Origin: Paenibacillus hemerocallicola
Lineage (GTDB): Bacteria > Bacillota > Bacilli > Paenibacillales > NBRC-103111
Length of the DNA: 64,000 nucleotides
Reading direction: 5' to 3'
NCBI RefSeq assembly: GCF_006265175.1
Contig: NZ_VDCQ01000017.1
Location: 62,001 to 126,000, forward strand
Made by a program: the position numbers and the translations under genes. Positions 52,729-61,971 of this stretch are shown here, one piece after another. Under the pieces are notes generated by a model that saw only the letters and a list, made by a program, of their open reading frames with translations, did no database searches and was not told the origin of the DNA. Position 1 is the stretch's first letter; the number at the start of each line of letters is the position of its first letter.

Positions 52729-55013
52729 TTCCCGGCCCCTCCCTTCCGGACGGCGAAGCCGCCCGCCTCGATCCGGACGCCGCCGGCCTGCTTGGCGCCC
52801 GTTCCGTAATTGACGTAAATGTCGACGCCGTTGCCGTACTTCGTCCGGTACAGGTCGCTGTCGATCCGCTCATGCTCCACGATCGGCTGGTTCGCCACCT
52901 GGCCGAGCGCTTCCGCCGCTTTGCGGTACTCCTCGGCCGCCGGGGCGAGCCAGTCGCGGTAATCGGAGCTGACCACGTTGTCGAGCGGCGTACGCGCCAG
53001 CTCCGACGAATTGGCGTAGGAGAGCCGGTAGCTCGGCATCGCGCCGTATTCGATCATGCGCAGAAACGATTTGCTCCCGTCGTCGCGCAGATTGCCCGGA
53101 TTGCCGGTATACGGCAGCAGACCGCGCACGACCGCCTGATAGAACGGCACCGTCTCGTCCTCGAAGATGAAATGGCTCGAATCGAGCGGCGCGTTGTCAA
53201 TCCGGTTCGTATGGCCGAGCGTATAGGCGAAGCCGTATTGGACGGCCGTGCCCCCGACCTGCTTGCGCACCGCATCGAGCGCGGCAGTCCAGCTTCCGAT
53301 CGTCTGACCGCGGCTGTATGGGGCGGATACATCCTGATCGGAATACAGCAGATCGCCCATATAGTCCATTCGCAGTCCGTCAATGCCGAGCCCCGTATAA
53401 CGGTTCAGCTCGTCTTCCAGCTTGGAAAGCGCCGCGAGCGGCTTCAGCAAATAGTGTCTCATTCCCTTCTGCTGCTGCAGCGTGGCCAAATTCGGCTGGC
53501 GGACGAGCATAGGCTCGCGGTTCAGGTTGCGGATCACATCCTTCGCTTCCTTGAATGCGCCGCTGTCCGCGTACGGCTTCACGTAATTGGCGTCCAAATA
53601 GAGCCGGATGCCCTTCGACTTGGCGAATTGCGCCAGCCTCTCCAGGCTTGACGTGCCGCCGAGCTTGCCGGCTATCGGAAAATGCTTCGGCTGCTTGCCG
53701 TACGCTCCGCCGTCGGACCAGCCCTCCAACGTCAGCTCGATCGCGTCGACGCCTTTGGCCGCGAAGCTGTCCACGATTTCTCGGGCCTGCTCGAACGTCG
53801 TCATCGGCATGTAGGTACTGCCGATAATTTCGTCTCTGACGACGCCGCCGATCAGCTGAAGCTGCATCGCGGCGCGCTCCGGCGTCACCGGCTTGACGCC
53901 GCGCTCGGTCGTCAAATAGCCGCGGTACGCCTGCGCCATGCCGACGTAATCGTTGCCCGCTCCCAGAAGCGGCACGTAACGGACCGCCCGATCGCCCTCG
54001 ATCAATTTGCCTTGGTACATCGGAATTTCCCCCGAATCTCCGATGAAAATCACGTCGTCGTTGCGGTACGTGAATTCGACCGAGGAACGGTACAGACCGA
54101 TGTTTTGGTAGCCCGACGGCGACGCGATGATTTTGGCGTCGTGGTCTCCCGCCGTGACGATGCCGGCGAAGCCCTGCGTGCCCCGCTTGATGCCGAACAC
54201 CGGCATCGCGATGCTTTCCCGCGGGGAGCTGAATACGTCTTCCTTCGGATTTTTCAGCACGGTCTCTTTCGTCTTCGTATTGAAGGCGAAGTCGCCGCCA
54301 TAGATGTTTTGGTAGTAGCGGTCGAAGTATTCCAGATGCTTCTCCTTGAAGCGAATAATGGCACCCGAGCCGTCCGGGACGAACAAGTAGCCGTTATCGG
54401 CCGGATTCGCCGCATCGAAGTACGGCAGCGGCTCCAGGCTGACCAGACGGCAGCCGTTGGCCTCGCGGATCGAGTCGTAAGGCACCTTGACCTCCAGACC
54501 GTCCCCGGCAAGCCGGTACTCCATCGTGAAATGCATCCCGATCGAAGTCAGCGCATAGTCGATCCGCACGCCTCCGCCATCGATCAGGGACGGCGTAGCC
54601 GTGCCCGCCTCCTTCTGCGGATAAGTCTGCGTCGGCTTTGCCCCTTGCGTATAGCGGATTACGATCGGATTTTGCACGACGGCGGACTGGCTGTCGGATA
54701 TGCCCGCATTGTTTTGCGGATAGCTGTACCACGCCGCGCCGTTAGATTTATCCACGAGGTGGACGAGCCCCTTCGTTCCGTCATACATGAGCCGGTATTT
54801 GCCGTTCTCCGCCACCTGCCTCGGTACGGAGCCCGCGGAACCGGCCAGCGCGGCGATTTGCAGCGGAGCTTTGCTGTCGTTCTCGGCACAGCTGGCATTC
54901 GCCGTGGCCGCCTTCGTTTTGCCGTCCCCCCGGCCGTTCAGAAGGAGAGCGGCCGCAACGACGGCTGCTATGATGACCGCGATAATAAGTTTGATCATGC
55001 CGCTTCTGTTCAT
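52725..55013 (-). CDS. DUF5696 family glycosidase-like membrane protein
   Basis: A 762-residue protein with an N-terminal membrane anchor (about 6-27) and the rest outside the cell. A beta-sandwich domain (about 60-390) is followed by a TIM-barrel-like region: DAIELTLEGWSDGG, RLYLDANYVKPYAD, GIDGLRMDYMGDLLY (a D-x-D as in GH31/GH36-type barrels) and FAYTLGHTNRIDNAP. The catalytic identity is unproven, but this looks like an extracellular glycosidase working with the adjacent permeases. AAGGAGG precedes the ATG. DUF5696 genes are, as far as I know, restricted to transport cassettes like this one. Confidence 0.85.
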   Translation of the reverse strand: MNRSGMIKLIIAVIIAAVVAAALLLNGRGDGKTKAATANASCAENDSKAPLQIAALAGSAGSVPRQVAENGKYRLMYDGTKGLVHLVDKSNGAAWYSYPQNNAGISDSQSAVVQNPIVIRYTQGAKPTQTYPQKEAGTATPSLIDGGGVRIDYALTSIGMHFTMEYRLAGDGLEVKVPYDSIREANGCRLVSLEPLPYFDAANPADNGYLFVPDGSGAIIRFKEKHLEYFDRYYQNIYGGDFAFNTKTKETVLKNPKEDVFSSPRESIAMPVFGIKRGTQGFAGIVTAGDHDAKIIASPSGYQNIGLYRSSVEFTYRNDDVIFIGDSGEIPMYQGKLIEGDRAVRYVPLLGAGNDYVGMAQAYRGYLTTERGVKPVTPERAAMQLQLIGGVVRDEIIGSTYMPMTTFEQAREIVDSFAAKGVDAIELTLEGWSDGGAYGKQPKHFPIAGKLGGTSSLERLAQFAKSKGIRLYLDANYVKPYADSGAFKEAKDVIRNLNREPMLVRQPNLATLQQQKGMRHYLLKPLAALSKLEDELNRYTGLGIDGLRMDYMGDLLYSDQDVSAPYSRGQTIGSWTAALDAVRKQVGGTAVQYGFAYTLGHTNRIDNAPLDSSHFIFEDETVPFYQAVVRGLLPYTGNPGNLRDDGSKSFLRMIEYGAMPSYRLSYANSSELARTPLDNVVSSDYRDWLAPAAEEYRKAAEALGQVANQPIVEHERIDSDLYRTKYGNGVDIYVNYGTGAKQAGGVRIEAGGFAVRKGGAGK

Positions 55014-55026
55014 GCGCTGCCTCCTT

Positions 55027-55641
55027 CTACAAGCGGAATCGGATTTCCGTAACGAGACCGGTTATGAAATGGACGGCCTGATTGACGAGGCCGTAGAACA
55101 AAACGATGACGAACCAAATAATGAGCATGCCGACGAGCGTCAAAAACAAAATGAACAGCAATTTGTACAAATTGAAGTCGTGGACGATCTTCACCTTCAT
55201 GATGAGCAGGAAGGCGACCCACACGAAAACGAAGCCGCTCAAAAACAAGTAGACGGACCATTCCCGCATCGAAAGCACGTTCGTCAGGAGCGAGATCGGC
55301 AGCGTCAGGACGACGTAAGGGGTCAGGGCGAAGGCGCTGCCGACCAATATTTCCTTGAACTTGCCCTCCCCTTCCTGAATCGTGCTTATGCCCCAATTGG
55401 CTATGGTCCACGTAAGCCACAGGACGAGTATGGACACGCCTTCGGTCACGAATGATATTTCATACGCCTCTCTGCGTTGGAACAGGAAGCCGGACAACGA
55501 AAGCGACAAGATGCGCACGACAATCGCAAGCGCGATCAGGACGAATGCATCCCGGTAACGGGCCCGGCCGGGCTCCTGCAGGTCGTAATAAAAATCGAGC
55601 GGATGGGCCAGCACCTGGCCCGCCATCTTCCACGTGCTCAT
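55027..55641 (-). CDS. YIP1 family membrane protein
   Basis: A 204-residue integral membrane protein with five or six hydrophobic helices and the YIP1 start MAGQVLAHPLDFYYDL, then AFALTPYVVLTLP. Function is unknown in bacteria. The four-base overlap with the NHL gene (55638-55641) and the 13-base gap to DUF5696 make it an obligate part of the cassette, perhaps a membrane organiser for the NHL and DUF5696 proteins. Confidence 0.88.
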   Translation of the reverse strand: MSTWKMAGQVLAHPLDFYYDLQEPGRARYRDAFVLIALAIVVRILSLSLSGFLFQRREAYEISFVTEGVSILVLWLTWTIANWGISTIQEGEGKFKEILVGSAFALTPYVVLTLPISLLTNVLSMREWSVYLFLSGFVFVWVAFLLIMKVKIVHDFNLYKLLFILFLTLVGMLIIWFVIVLFYGLVNQAVHFITGLVTEIRFRL

Positions 55642-57128
55642 GGAGCCCTCCCTCCTTCCGCGGCTGCGGCGGTCATCGACCGTTTAAGGGCTCGCGAGCG
55701 CTTGCGCCGGCGCCAACTTAGCCATAAGCGCAACAGCGTGCCGGCAGCGATCAGGATGACGAGCGACTCGGCGAAGTGCTCGCGCAGAAACAGCTTGCGC
55801 TGCTCGAGAAACGCGTTGGAATATTCCGTATACGCTCTCGCCTGCTTGAAATAAGCGAGCGCTTCCGAATAGTTTTCCTGCTTATACAACGATTTGCCGA
55901 TTGCGACATACGCCAGATTGTAGTTGCTGTTCAGCTTCAGCACCTCCGACCACGGCTGCTGCGATTCCTCGTAGCGTCCGTCGGAATACAGCACCGATGC
56001 TTGGTGGACCAAATCCGCGAAGGCGGTAGTCCGGAACCTGTCGATCCGGTTGCGCGATTCGTCGGCCACATAGATCGTTCCGTCCGACGTCTGGGCGATG
56101 CTCGACGGGGTAATGAACAACCCGTTTTGCACCCCGATGCCGCCGAATGCGAACAGCAGGTTGCCGAGACTGTCGTATTGGAACGCCCGGCCCGTCACGA
56201 GATCGAGCGTGGTGATGAAGCCTTGGCTGCTTACCGTCAAGTCTACGAACGAGTTGATTTTGCGCTTCTCGCCCACGATTCTCATCCGGAAGTCGCCGTA
56301 ACGGCCGAGCGCCGATTCCTGCTCGTTCAGCGTATCGACCCCGACCGCGCTCAGCCGTTTGATTTGCAGCGTCTCGATGCCGAGCGTCGTCGTGTAAATG
56401 AAGCCCTCCTGATCCTGGAACAGGTTGGAAAATTCCGGCGGTTTCTCGCCTGCGAGCTGCGCCTTCTGCTCCTTCGTCGCGATCAGCTTCGTCAATACGC
56501 GGGTGATGCTGAACGGCACATGGTTCGCGCCGTAGAACCCGGCAAATTCGCCGTCCGGATCGAGCTGCAGCAAGCCTTGGTACAGACCGTCGCAGACGAT
56601 GAACAAGTAGCCGCGCTTGTCGACGATGACTTTGGACGGCAGATAGAGGAAATCTTCTCCGAGCAGCTTGCTTTTCGGACTGCGAAATTCCTTCAAGTAT
56701 TTGCCGCTTTTGTCGAACACGGCGATGCGGCTGTTTTTCGTATCGGCCACGTACACCGTCCCGTCCTTGTCGGCGAATACGCCCTTCGGTCCGTTCAGCT
56801 TGCCATCGCCCTCCGCGGTCCCGTATATGCCGAGCAGCCGTTTGTCGGCATCGAGACGGACGATCCGGTTATTTCCCGTATCGGCGATATACAGCGTGTC
56901 GTCTGCGGCGACATACAAATCCTGCGGCTTGTTGAGCGGACCGCCTGCATTGTCGAAGCCGTCGATCGAATCGCGGTACGTATACCCGTTCAGCGAGGAG
57001 ACCGGCTCGAATTTGTGATTGTACGTATATCCGCTGTATGGCGTGCGGGCCGACGCCGACGGCGTATTCGCTGCGAGCGTCGCGACCGCCAGGACGAGCA
57101 ATGCCGCGACGCGTTTGTAAGCTCTCAA
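55638..57128 (-). CDS. Exported NHL-repeat and TPR protein with C-terminal anchor
   Basis: A 496-residue protein: signal peptide (1-28), NHL-type propeller repeats (KPQDLYVAADDTLYIADTGNNRIVRLD, GPKGVFADKDGTVYVADTKNSRI, TPSSIAQTSDGTIYVADESRNRIDRF), two TPR-like helical pairs (about 375-440), then a transmembrane helix (about 455-472) and a basic cytosolic tail. It is placed outside the membrane and could bind ligand or hold partners together. Start is TTG at 57126-57128 with GGAGGGG upstream. Coupled to the YIP1 gene by a four-base overlap. Confidence 0.87.
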   Translation of the reverse strand: MRAYKRVAALLVLAVATLAANTPSASARTPYSGYTYNHKFEPVSSLNGYTYRDSIDGFDNAGGPLNKPQDLYVAADDTLYIADTGNNRIVRLDADKRLLGIYGTAEGDGKLNGPKGVFADKDGTVYVADTKNSRIAVFDKSGKYLKEFRSPKSKLLGEDFLYLPSKVIVDKRGYLFIVCDGLYQGLLQLDPDGEFAGFYGANHVPFSITRVLTKLIATKEQKAQLAGEKPPEFSNLFQDQEGFIYTTTLGIETLQIKRLSAVGVDTLNEQESALGRYGDFRMRIVGEKRKINSFVDLTVSSQGFITTLDLVTGRAFQYDSLGNLLFAFGGIGVQNGLFITPSSIAQTSDGTIYVADESRNRIDRFRTTAFADLVHQASVLYSDGRYEESQQPWSEVLKLNSNYNLAYVAIGKSLYKQENYSEALAYFKQARAYTEYSNAFLEQRKLFLREHFAESLVILIAAGTLLRLWLSWRRRKRSRALKRSMTAAAAEGGRAP

Positions 57129-57141
57129 GTGGACTCCCCTC

Positions 57142-58017
57142 CTATGCCTTGATCCCCGAATGGGCCATCGTTTCGAGCACCCGCCGCTGTGTGACGATAA
57201 ACATGATCAAGGTCGGCACGATCATCAGAAAGCTGGCGGCCGCCAGTGCGCCGGTCCTGGCTACGACCCCGTAGCCCCCGCTGATCGTACTGATCGCGAA
57301 CGGCAACGTTTTCATCTGGTCGGTCGTCGTATACACCGTCGATGCCCACGGATCGTTCCAGGCGGCTATAAAGTTGAGCAGCATGAGCGTGGCGATGGCC
57401 GGCTGCAGCATCGGAATGACGATGCTCGTATACGTGCGCCATTCGCTCGCCCCGTCCATCCGCGCCGCCTCCAGAAGCGCGTCCGGAATCTGATCGAGAA
57501 ACTGCTTCATCAGGAACAAGCCCATCGGCGAAGCGAGCATCGGCAGCACGAGCGCGAAATACGAATCCATCAGCCCCATTTTCGACATGACGATATATTG
57601 CGGAATTTGCGTTACCTGCGGCGCGAACATGAGCGCCAGCACGATCATGCTGAACAGCCCTTTGCGGAACGGCAGCTCCTTGTGCTTGCTCAGCGGATAG
57701 GCCGCCATCGTGCTGATGACGATGCCGATCGTGACGACCAGGAACGAGACCACGACGCTGTTGAAAATGTAGCGCGAGAACGGTACGACGGAGCTCGTCG
57801 CCGCGAACAGCAGGTCTTTGAAATTTTGCAGCGTCGGATTGATCACGAAAAACCGCGGCGGGAACAGGAACAGCTCGGATACCGGCTTGAACGCGGTCGC
57901 CGCCAAATAGACGAGCGGGGCCAGCATGAGCAGGCCGAAGAAGGTCAGCAGCGCGTACAGGACCGCCCCGCTCCAATCGAACCGGCCCCCGTTAATGAGC
58001 GTAGAGCGACTAACCAC
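57142..58017 (-). CDS. Carbohydrate ABC transporter permease (MalG type), set A
   Basis: A 291-residue permease with six membrane segments and an EAA motif LEAARMDGASEWRTYTSIVIP near residue 182. The start is GTG at 58015-58017, six bases after the stop of the partner gene, with AAAGGG eleven bases upstream. It pairs with the MalF-type permease at 58024 and with the large anchored binding protein at 58974. Confidence 0.93.
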   Translation of the reverse strand: MVSRSTLINGGRFDWSGAVLYALLTFFGLLMLAPLVYLAATAFKPVSELFLFPPRFFVINPTLQNFKDLLFAATSSVVPFSRYIFNSVVVSFLVVTIGIVISTMAAYPLSKHKELPFRKGLFSMIVLALMFAPQVTQIPQYIVMSKMGLMDSYFALVLPMLASPMGLFLMKQFLDQIPDALLEAARMDGASEWRTYTSIVIPMLQPAIATLMLLNFIAAWNDPWASTVYTTTDQMKTLPFAISTISGGYGVVARTGALAAASFLMIVPTLIMFIVTQRRVLETMAHSGIKA

Positions 58018-58023
58018 AGTCCA

Positions 58024-58977
58024 TCAGTCCCTTTCCCCGAGTAAATTGAAGATCAGCCGGTTCAGCCCGACCATGAGCAGGAACAGCACGACGGCGATCG
58101 CCGCGGCGTAGCCCATCTCGAAGCGGATGAACGCATAGTCGTACAAATGCGTCATAATCGTATGGCCGGCATAGAGCGTGCTCGGGAAGCCGGCCAAGTT
58201 CATGCTGATGTCGTACACCTGCAGCGAAGACACGATCGTCAGCACGGCGCCGAACAGCAGTTGCGGCTTGACCGAGGGCAGCGTGATGTACCACAGCTCC
58301 TGCCAGCGGTACCGTACGCCGTCGATGACGCCGGCCTCGTACAGCTCGGGCGAGACGTTCGTAAGTCCCGCCAGAAAGGCGAGGAAGCCCGTGCCCATGC
58401 TGGTCCAAAGCGCCACGATGACGATGACCGGCATAATCGTGTTCACGTCCTGCAGCCATAGCCACGGCTCGTCGAACAGCCCGAGCTTCATCAGCCAATG
58501 GTTGATCAGCCCGTAGCGGTCGCCGGAGAACAGGTACAGCCAGACGACCGACATGGCGACCGAGCTCGTTATGGCCGGCGTGTAAAAGCACAGCGTAAAG
58601 AAAAAGCGGTATTTTTGCGGAATGTTGCTGATCAGCCAAGCCAGAATGAACGACATGCAGTAGCCCAGCGGTCCGGTAAATACGGCGAACGTAAGCGTAT
58701 TGCCGATTGCCTTCAGGAATATGTCGTCATCCAGAAACAGCTGCTTGTAATTTTCCAGACCGACCCACCGCGCAGGCTCCAAAATGTTGTAATACGTCAG
58801 GCTCATGCCTGCGGCCGTGAACACCGGAATGACCGTGAATACGAGAAACAGCAGGAAAAAGGGGGCCAGGAACAAAATCGACGTGCGATGCCGGAGCAGC
58901 CGGGACCCCCATCCCGTTCCTTTGACCGCCTTTGTTTCTTGCTGCGCCTGTTGCGTGCGAACGGCCGTGTCGCTCAT
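58024..58977 (-). CDS. Sugar ABC transporter permease (MalF type), set A
   Basis: A 317-residue permease with six membrane segments and the EAA motif YEAGVIDGVRYRWQELWYITLP, the second alanine being Gly. The N-terminal 30 residues are polar and cytosolic. The ATG overlaps the stop of the binding protein gene by four bases. Sets A and B differ enough to be old paralogues. Confidence 0.93.
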   Translation of the reverse strand: MSDTAVRTQQAQQETKAVKGTGWGSRLLRHRTSILFLAPFFLLFLVFTVIPVFTAAGMSLTYYNILEPARWVGLENYKQLFLDDDIFLKAIGNTLTFAVFTGPLGYCMSFILAWLISNIPQKYRFFFTLCFYTPAITSSVAMSVVWLYLFSGDRYGLINHWLMKLGLFDEPWLWLQDVNTIMPVIVIVALWTSMGTGFLAFLAGLTNVSPELYEAGVIDGVRYRWQELWYITLPSVKPQLLFGAVLTIVSSLQVYDISMNLAGFPSTLYAGHTIMTHLYDYAFIRFEMGYAAAIAVVLFLLMVGLNRLIFNLLGERD

Positions 58978-61943
58978 CGTCCTCCCCCTCCCCGGCTCGT
59001 CGCGGCCGATTCCGTCTGGTCCAGCTGGAACTCCTTGCGTTTCTTGGCAATTTCCTTATTGATTTCCTTCACGCCGTCCTCCAGCGCTTCCCGGGTGTTT
59101 TTGCCGTTCAATACGATCTCGTTCCAGATGTTGTTGATATACCGCGTCGTGTAGTAGTCCCCCGGCACGATTTCCCGCTCCTTGAACCAATCCCACTGCT
59201 CCAGGATCGCCTTGATGTCGGCCTGCGGCCACGGCAAGTTTTGCAGCGCCTCCACGTTGGCCGTATTCCACCGCGCTTCGGTGCCCATGATCGCCTCCAG
59301 CTCGCTGCCGAAACGCTCCTGCACCGGGGCGCTGGTCCACCATTTGAGAAACTCCCAGGACTCTTCCCGCTTCTTCGTCGTGCTGAAAATGACTCCCGCT
59401 TGCGAGGCTCCGCCCATCGAGCGGTCGATGACGCCGTCCGTGCGGCGAATGCCGGGTATCGGCCGCATTTCCCACCAGCCGGTAAGCTCCGGCGCCGCCG
59501 TCGACAGCTGCATGTACGTCTGGTAGTCGGCTACGCCGATCGGCATTTCGCCGGTGCGGAACCGGTTATAGAAGCTTGCCTCCTTGCTGATTTTGTAGTT
59601 CGTGTAGAAGCCGCTCCACATCTTCATCGCGGACAACGCTTGCGGCGTATCGAGCGCGGATACGCTGCCGTCGCGGTAGAAGTCGCCGCCTAGCTGGAAC
59701 AGAAACGGCGCGAACTGGGCGGCTGCCCCGGTCGTGTCGTGCGGGTAGTAGAAGTCCATCCCGTTTTGCTGCAGCTTGGGGATGATGTCCATCACTTCCT
59801 GCCAAGTCTGAGGTATGCTTTTGATGCCGAGCTCCTCCATAATGTCTTTGCGGTAAAACATCATGTAAAAGTTCTGGTTTTCCGGCAGCGCGTAATTGCC
59901 GCCCTGGAACCGGTAAGGGACGAGCGCGCCCGGCCGGTAGCGGGACGCGACCTGCCCGTAGTCGGCGAACTTGCCCAGATCGACCAAGCCGTCGCGCAGC
60001 GCGAAATCGATCGGAATACCCGCATCGACACCCAGGGCGACGTCCGGCGCCTTGCCCGACGTCATTGCCAGCATGAACAGATTCATCGAGCCGGTCGGGA
60101 TAATATTGACCTCCACGTTAATGCCCGTCTTCGCCGTAAAATCGTCGTCGGCCATTTGCTTGATCAGCTGTACCCAATCGCGGCCGCGGGCGACCCATAC
60201 TTTGAGCGTGTTGCCGTCGTCCTCTCTCGTCGAGCCGATTTTGCGGTAGTCCTTCGTGAACGAGGTGAAAAAGTCGTATACGCCGAGAGCGAATTTCTGA
60301 ACGGCGCCGGCATTCGCCTCCGGCCATTTGCGGTCCGGCGACTTCACGATCAAATAGTCCAGCTGCAGCTTCTGCTTGTTCATCGAGGTGATCCAGGAGC
60401 TGAGCGAAGTTTGCGTCGTGGAGAAGCTGTCGATCCGCTTCGGAATCGTATCCGTCTTGGCCGCCAGATCGATCAGCAGATCGCGCGCCATCAGGATGGA
60501 GGCGAGCTCCGTGCTGCCTCTCTCGACCCCGAGCCCGTACATCGTCTCGATCGCGCGGTCCAGATCGCGAGCCATCAGATGCAATCGGGCTACCAGGTTC
60601 GGGATGTTTTTCTCCAGCTCCCACTCGCGGTTCGGATCGGGATTCGTTCCCGTAATCATGATGACCTCGCGGTTCAGGTAAGACATCTTGTTCGAGACGT
60701 CTTGCATCATTTCAAACACCGGTCCGAGCTGGCCGACCTGAACCTCGAGGCGGAGCCGGCGCTTGCCCTTCTCCAAATAAAATAAGTAAGGGGTTTCCTC
60801 GCTCCCGAACCCCTCCACTTGCCAGCCGCTGCCGTACGGGAAGCTTACGCTGTTCATCTCGCGGAACGGAATCGCGCCGTCGATATACAGCGTGCGCTGT
60901 ACCGGCACCTGATTGAGCCATTTGGCGGCGAAGCGGCTGCCGAGATTGTACAAGCCGGCCTCCGGCACGTCGAGCTCCCATTCGAGCCACTGGCTGCCGT
61001 CGCGCCAGGAGCCGCCGCCGATCGTATTCAGCCGGATGACGCTCTTGTCGAACGGCTCGGTCGCCGGCTCCCGATCGTCTACCCGGCGCAGCGTCGGGTC
61101 CGACTTGAGCGCGGCATCCTCCGCCTGCACCTTGACGAGCGTGCCGGTCGCCGGCTTATAGCCCTTCTGCCCGTATCCCGCGGATACTTCCGCGTAGCTC
61201 GGCAGTACGACGGGCGAATAGACGCGCAGCTCGCCGATCGCGGCCGGCTCGCGGATGTATCCGATGCGAACCGTATGCCTGCCCTTTGTCAAGTAATAGC
61301 GGAACGGTTCGGCCACGCGCGCTTCCGGATCGCGGTACTCGCGGAACTGCCAACCGGATACTTCTTCCTGCTTCGGATTGAATTCGTTGCCCATATTGTC
61401 ATACCAAGGCTCCGCGGTCTCCTTCCACATTCTCGGGAAGACGAGCCGTTTCGTCTGCGAGAACGGGTATGCCCCGTCGATCTGGACGCTTCTCTGGATC
61501 GACGAGCCTTTGCCTTCCAGCGCGTAATAGGTCATGCCCATCTGGTAGTAGCCCGGCTCGGCAATGTCGATCTCGTATTCCGCCCATCCGCCTTCGTCGG
61601 ACAGGGCGACGACGTCTCCGATGCGTCCTTCCGGATCGCTGCGCTTGACCGCGCCCGTCGGGCTGATCGCCTTGTAATCCGCTCCCCGGATGACGAGGCG
61701 GATGCCTTTCGTATCCGCGGCCCCGCTTTCGCCAGTCTGCCGGCTATAGGCCGTGTAGGAAGGCTCCAGTCTGGCGCCGCCGCCTGCCAATATGGAGCTT
61801 TGATCCACGTCGCTGTACTCGGGAACGGCAGCCATCGCCGTATCGTTGAAGCCCCGCGACCGGCTCCACCAGACGAATGCCGCCAAAAGCATCACGACGA
61901 CAAGGATGGAAACCGTATATTTGCGAACTAGTTGATTAAGCAA
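58974..61943 (-). CDS. Giant membrane-anchored solute-binding protein with N-terminal carbohydrate-binding-like domains
   Basis: A 989-residue protein, more than twice the usual length. A transmembrane anchor (about 6-24; YTVSILVVVMLLAAF) replaces a lipobox. Two jelly-roll domains of the galactose-binding/CBM type follow (about 60-270, GWAEYEIDIAEPGYYQMG; about 280-450, QWLEWELDVPEAGLYNLG). A helical spacer spans about 455-590. The C-terminal 400 residues are a family-1 solute-binding domain (LKVWVARGRDWVQLI, APDVALGVDAGIPIDF, FYRKDIMEELGIKS). Start is TTG at 61943 with GGGGG ten bases upstream. It is the first gene behind operator site 3 and probably captures polymer on the surface for permease set A. 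Confidence 0.85.
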   Translation of the reverse strand: MLNQLVRKYTVSILVVVMLLAAFVWWSRSRGFNDTAMAAVPEYSDVDQSSILAGGGARLEPSYTAYSRQTGESGAADTKGIRLVIRGADYKAISPTGAVKRSDPEGRIGDVVALSDEGGWAEYEIDIAEPGYYQMGMTYYALEGKGSSIQRSVQIDGAYPFSQTKRLVFPRMWKETAEPWYDNMGNEFNPKQEEVSGWQFREYRDPEARVAEPFRYYLTKGRHTVRIGYIREPAAIGELRVYSPVVLPSYAEVSAGYGQKGYKPATGTLVKVQAEDAALKSDPTLRRVDDREPATEPFDKSVIRLNTIGGGSWRDGSQWLEWELDVPEAGLYNLGSRFAAKWLNQVPVQRTLYIDGAIPFREMNSVSFPYGSGWQVEGFGSEETPYLFYLEKGKRRLRLEVQVGQLGPVFEMMQDVSNKMSYLNREVIMITGTNPDPNREWELEKNIPNLVARLHLMARDLDRAIETMYGLGVERGSTELASILMARDLLIDLAAKTDTIPKRIDSFSTTQTSLSSWITSMNKQKLQLDYLIVKSPDRKWPEANAGAVQKFALGVYDFFTSFTKDYRKIGSTREDDGNTLKVWVARGRDWVQLIKQMADDDFTAKTGINVEVNIIPTGSMNLFMLAMTSGKAPDVALGVDAGIPIDFALRDGLVDLGKFADYGQVASRYRPGALVPYRFQGGNYALPENQNFYMMFYRKDIMEELGIKSIPQTWQEVMDIIPKLQQNGMDFYYPHDTTGAAAQFAPFLFQLGGDFYRDGSVSALDTPQALSAMKMWSGFYTNYKISKEASFYNRFRTGEMPIGVADYQTYMQLSTAAPELTGWWEMRPIPGIRRTDGVIDRSMGGASQAGVIFSTTKKREESWEFLKWWTSAPVQERFGSELEAIMGTEARWNTANVEALQNLPWPQADIKAILEQWDWFKEREIVPGDYYTTRYINNIWNEIVLNGKNTREALEDGVKEINKEIAKKRKEFQLDQTESAATSRGGGGR

Positions 61944-61971
61944 AAACCATTCACCCCCAACAAACCGGCGA

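Noticed and set aside
50530-52809. Plus-strand ORF of 759 codons antisense to a binding protein and two permeases
   Set aside because: GC-rich genes often leave long open frames on the opposite strand. It has no ribosome site, no family resemblance and an Arg/His-rich composition, while the minus-strand genes are unmistakable.
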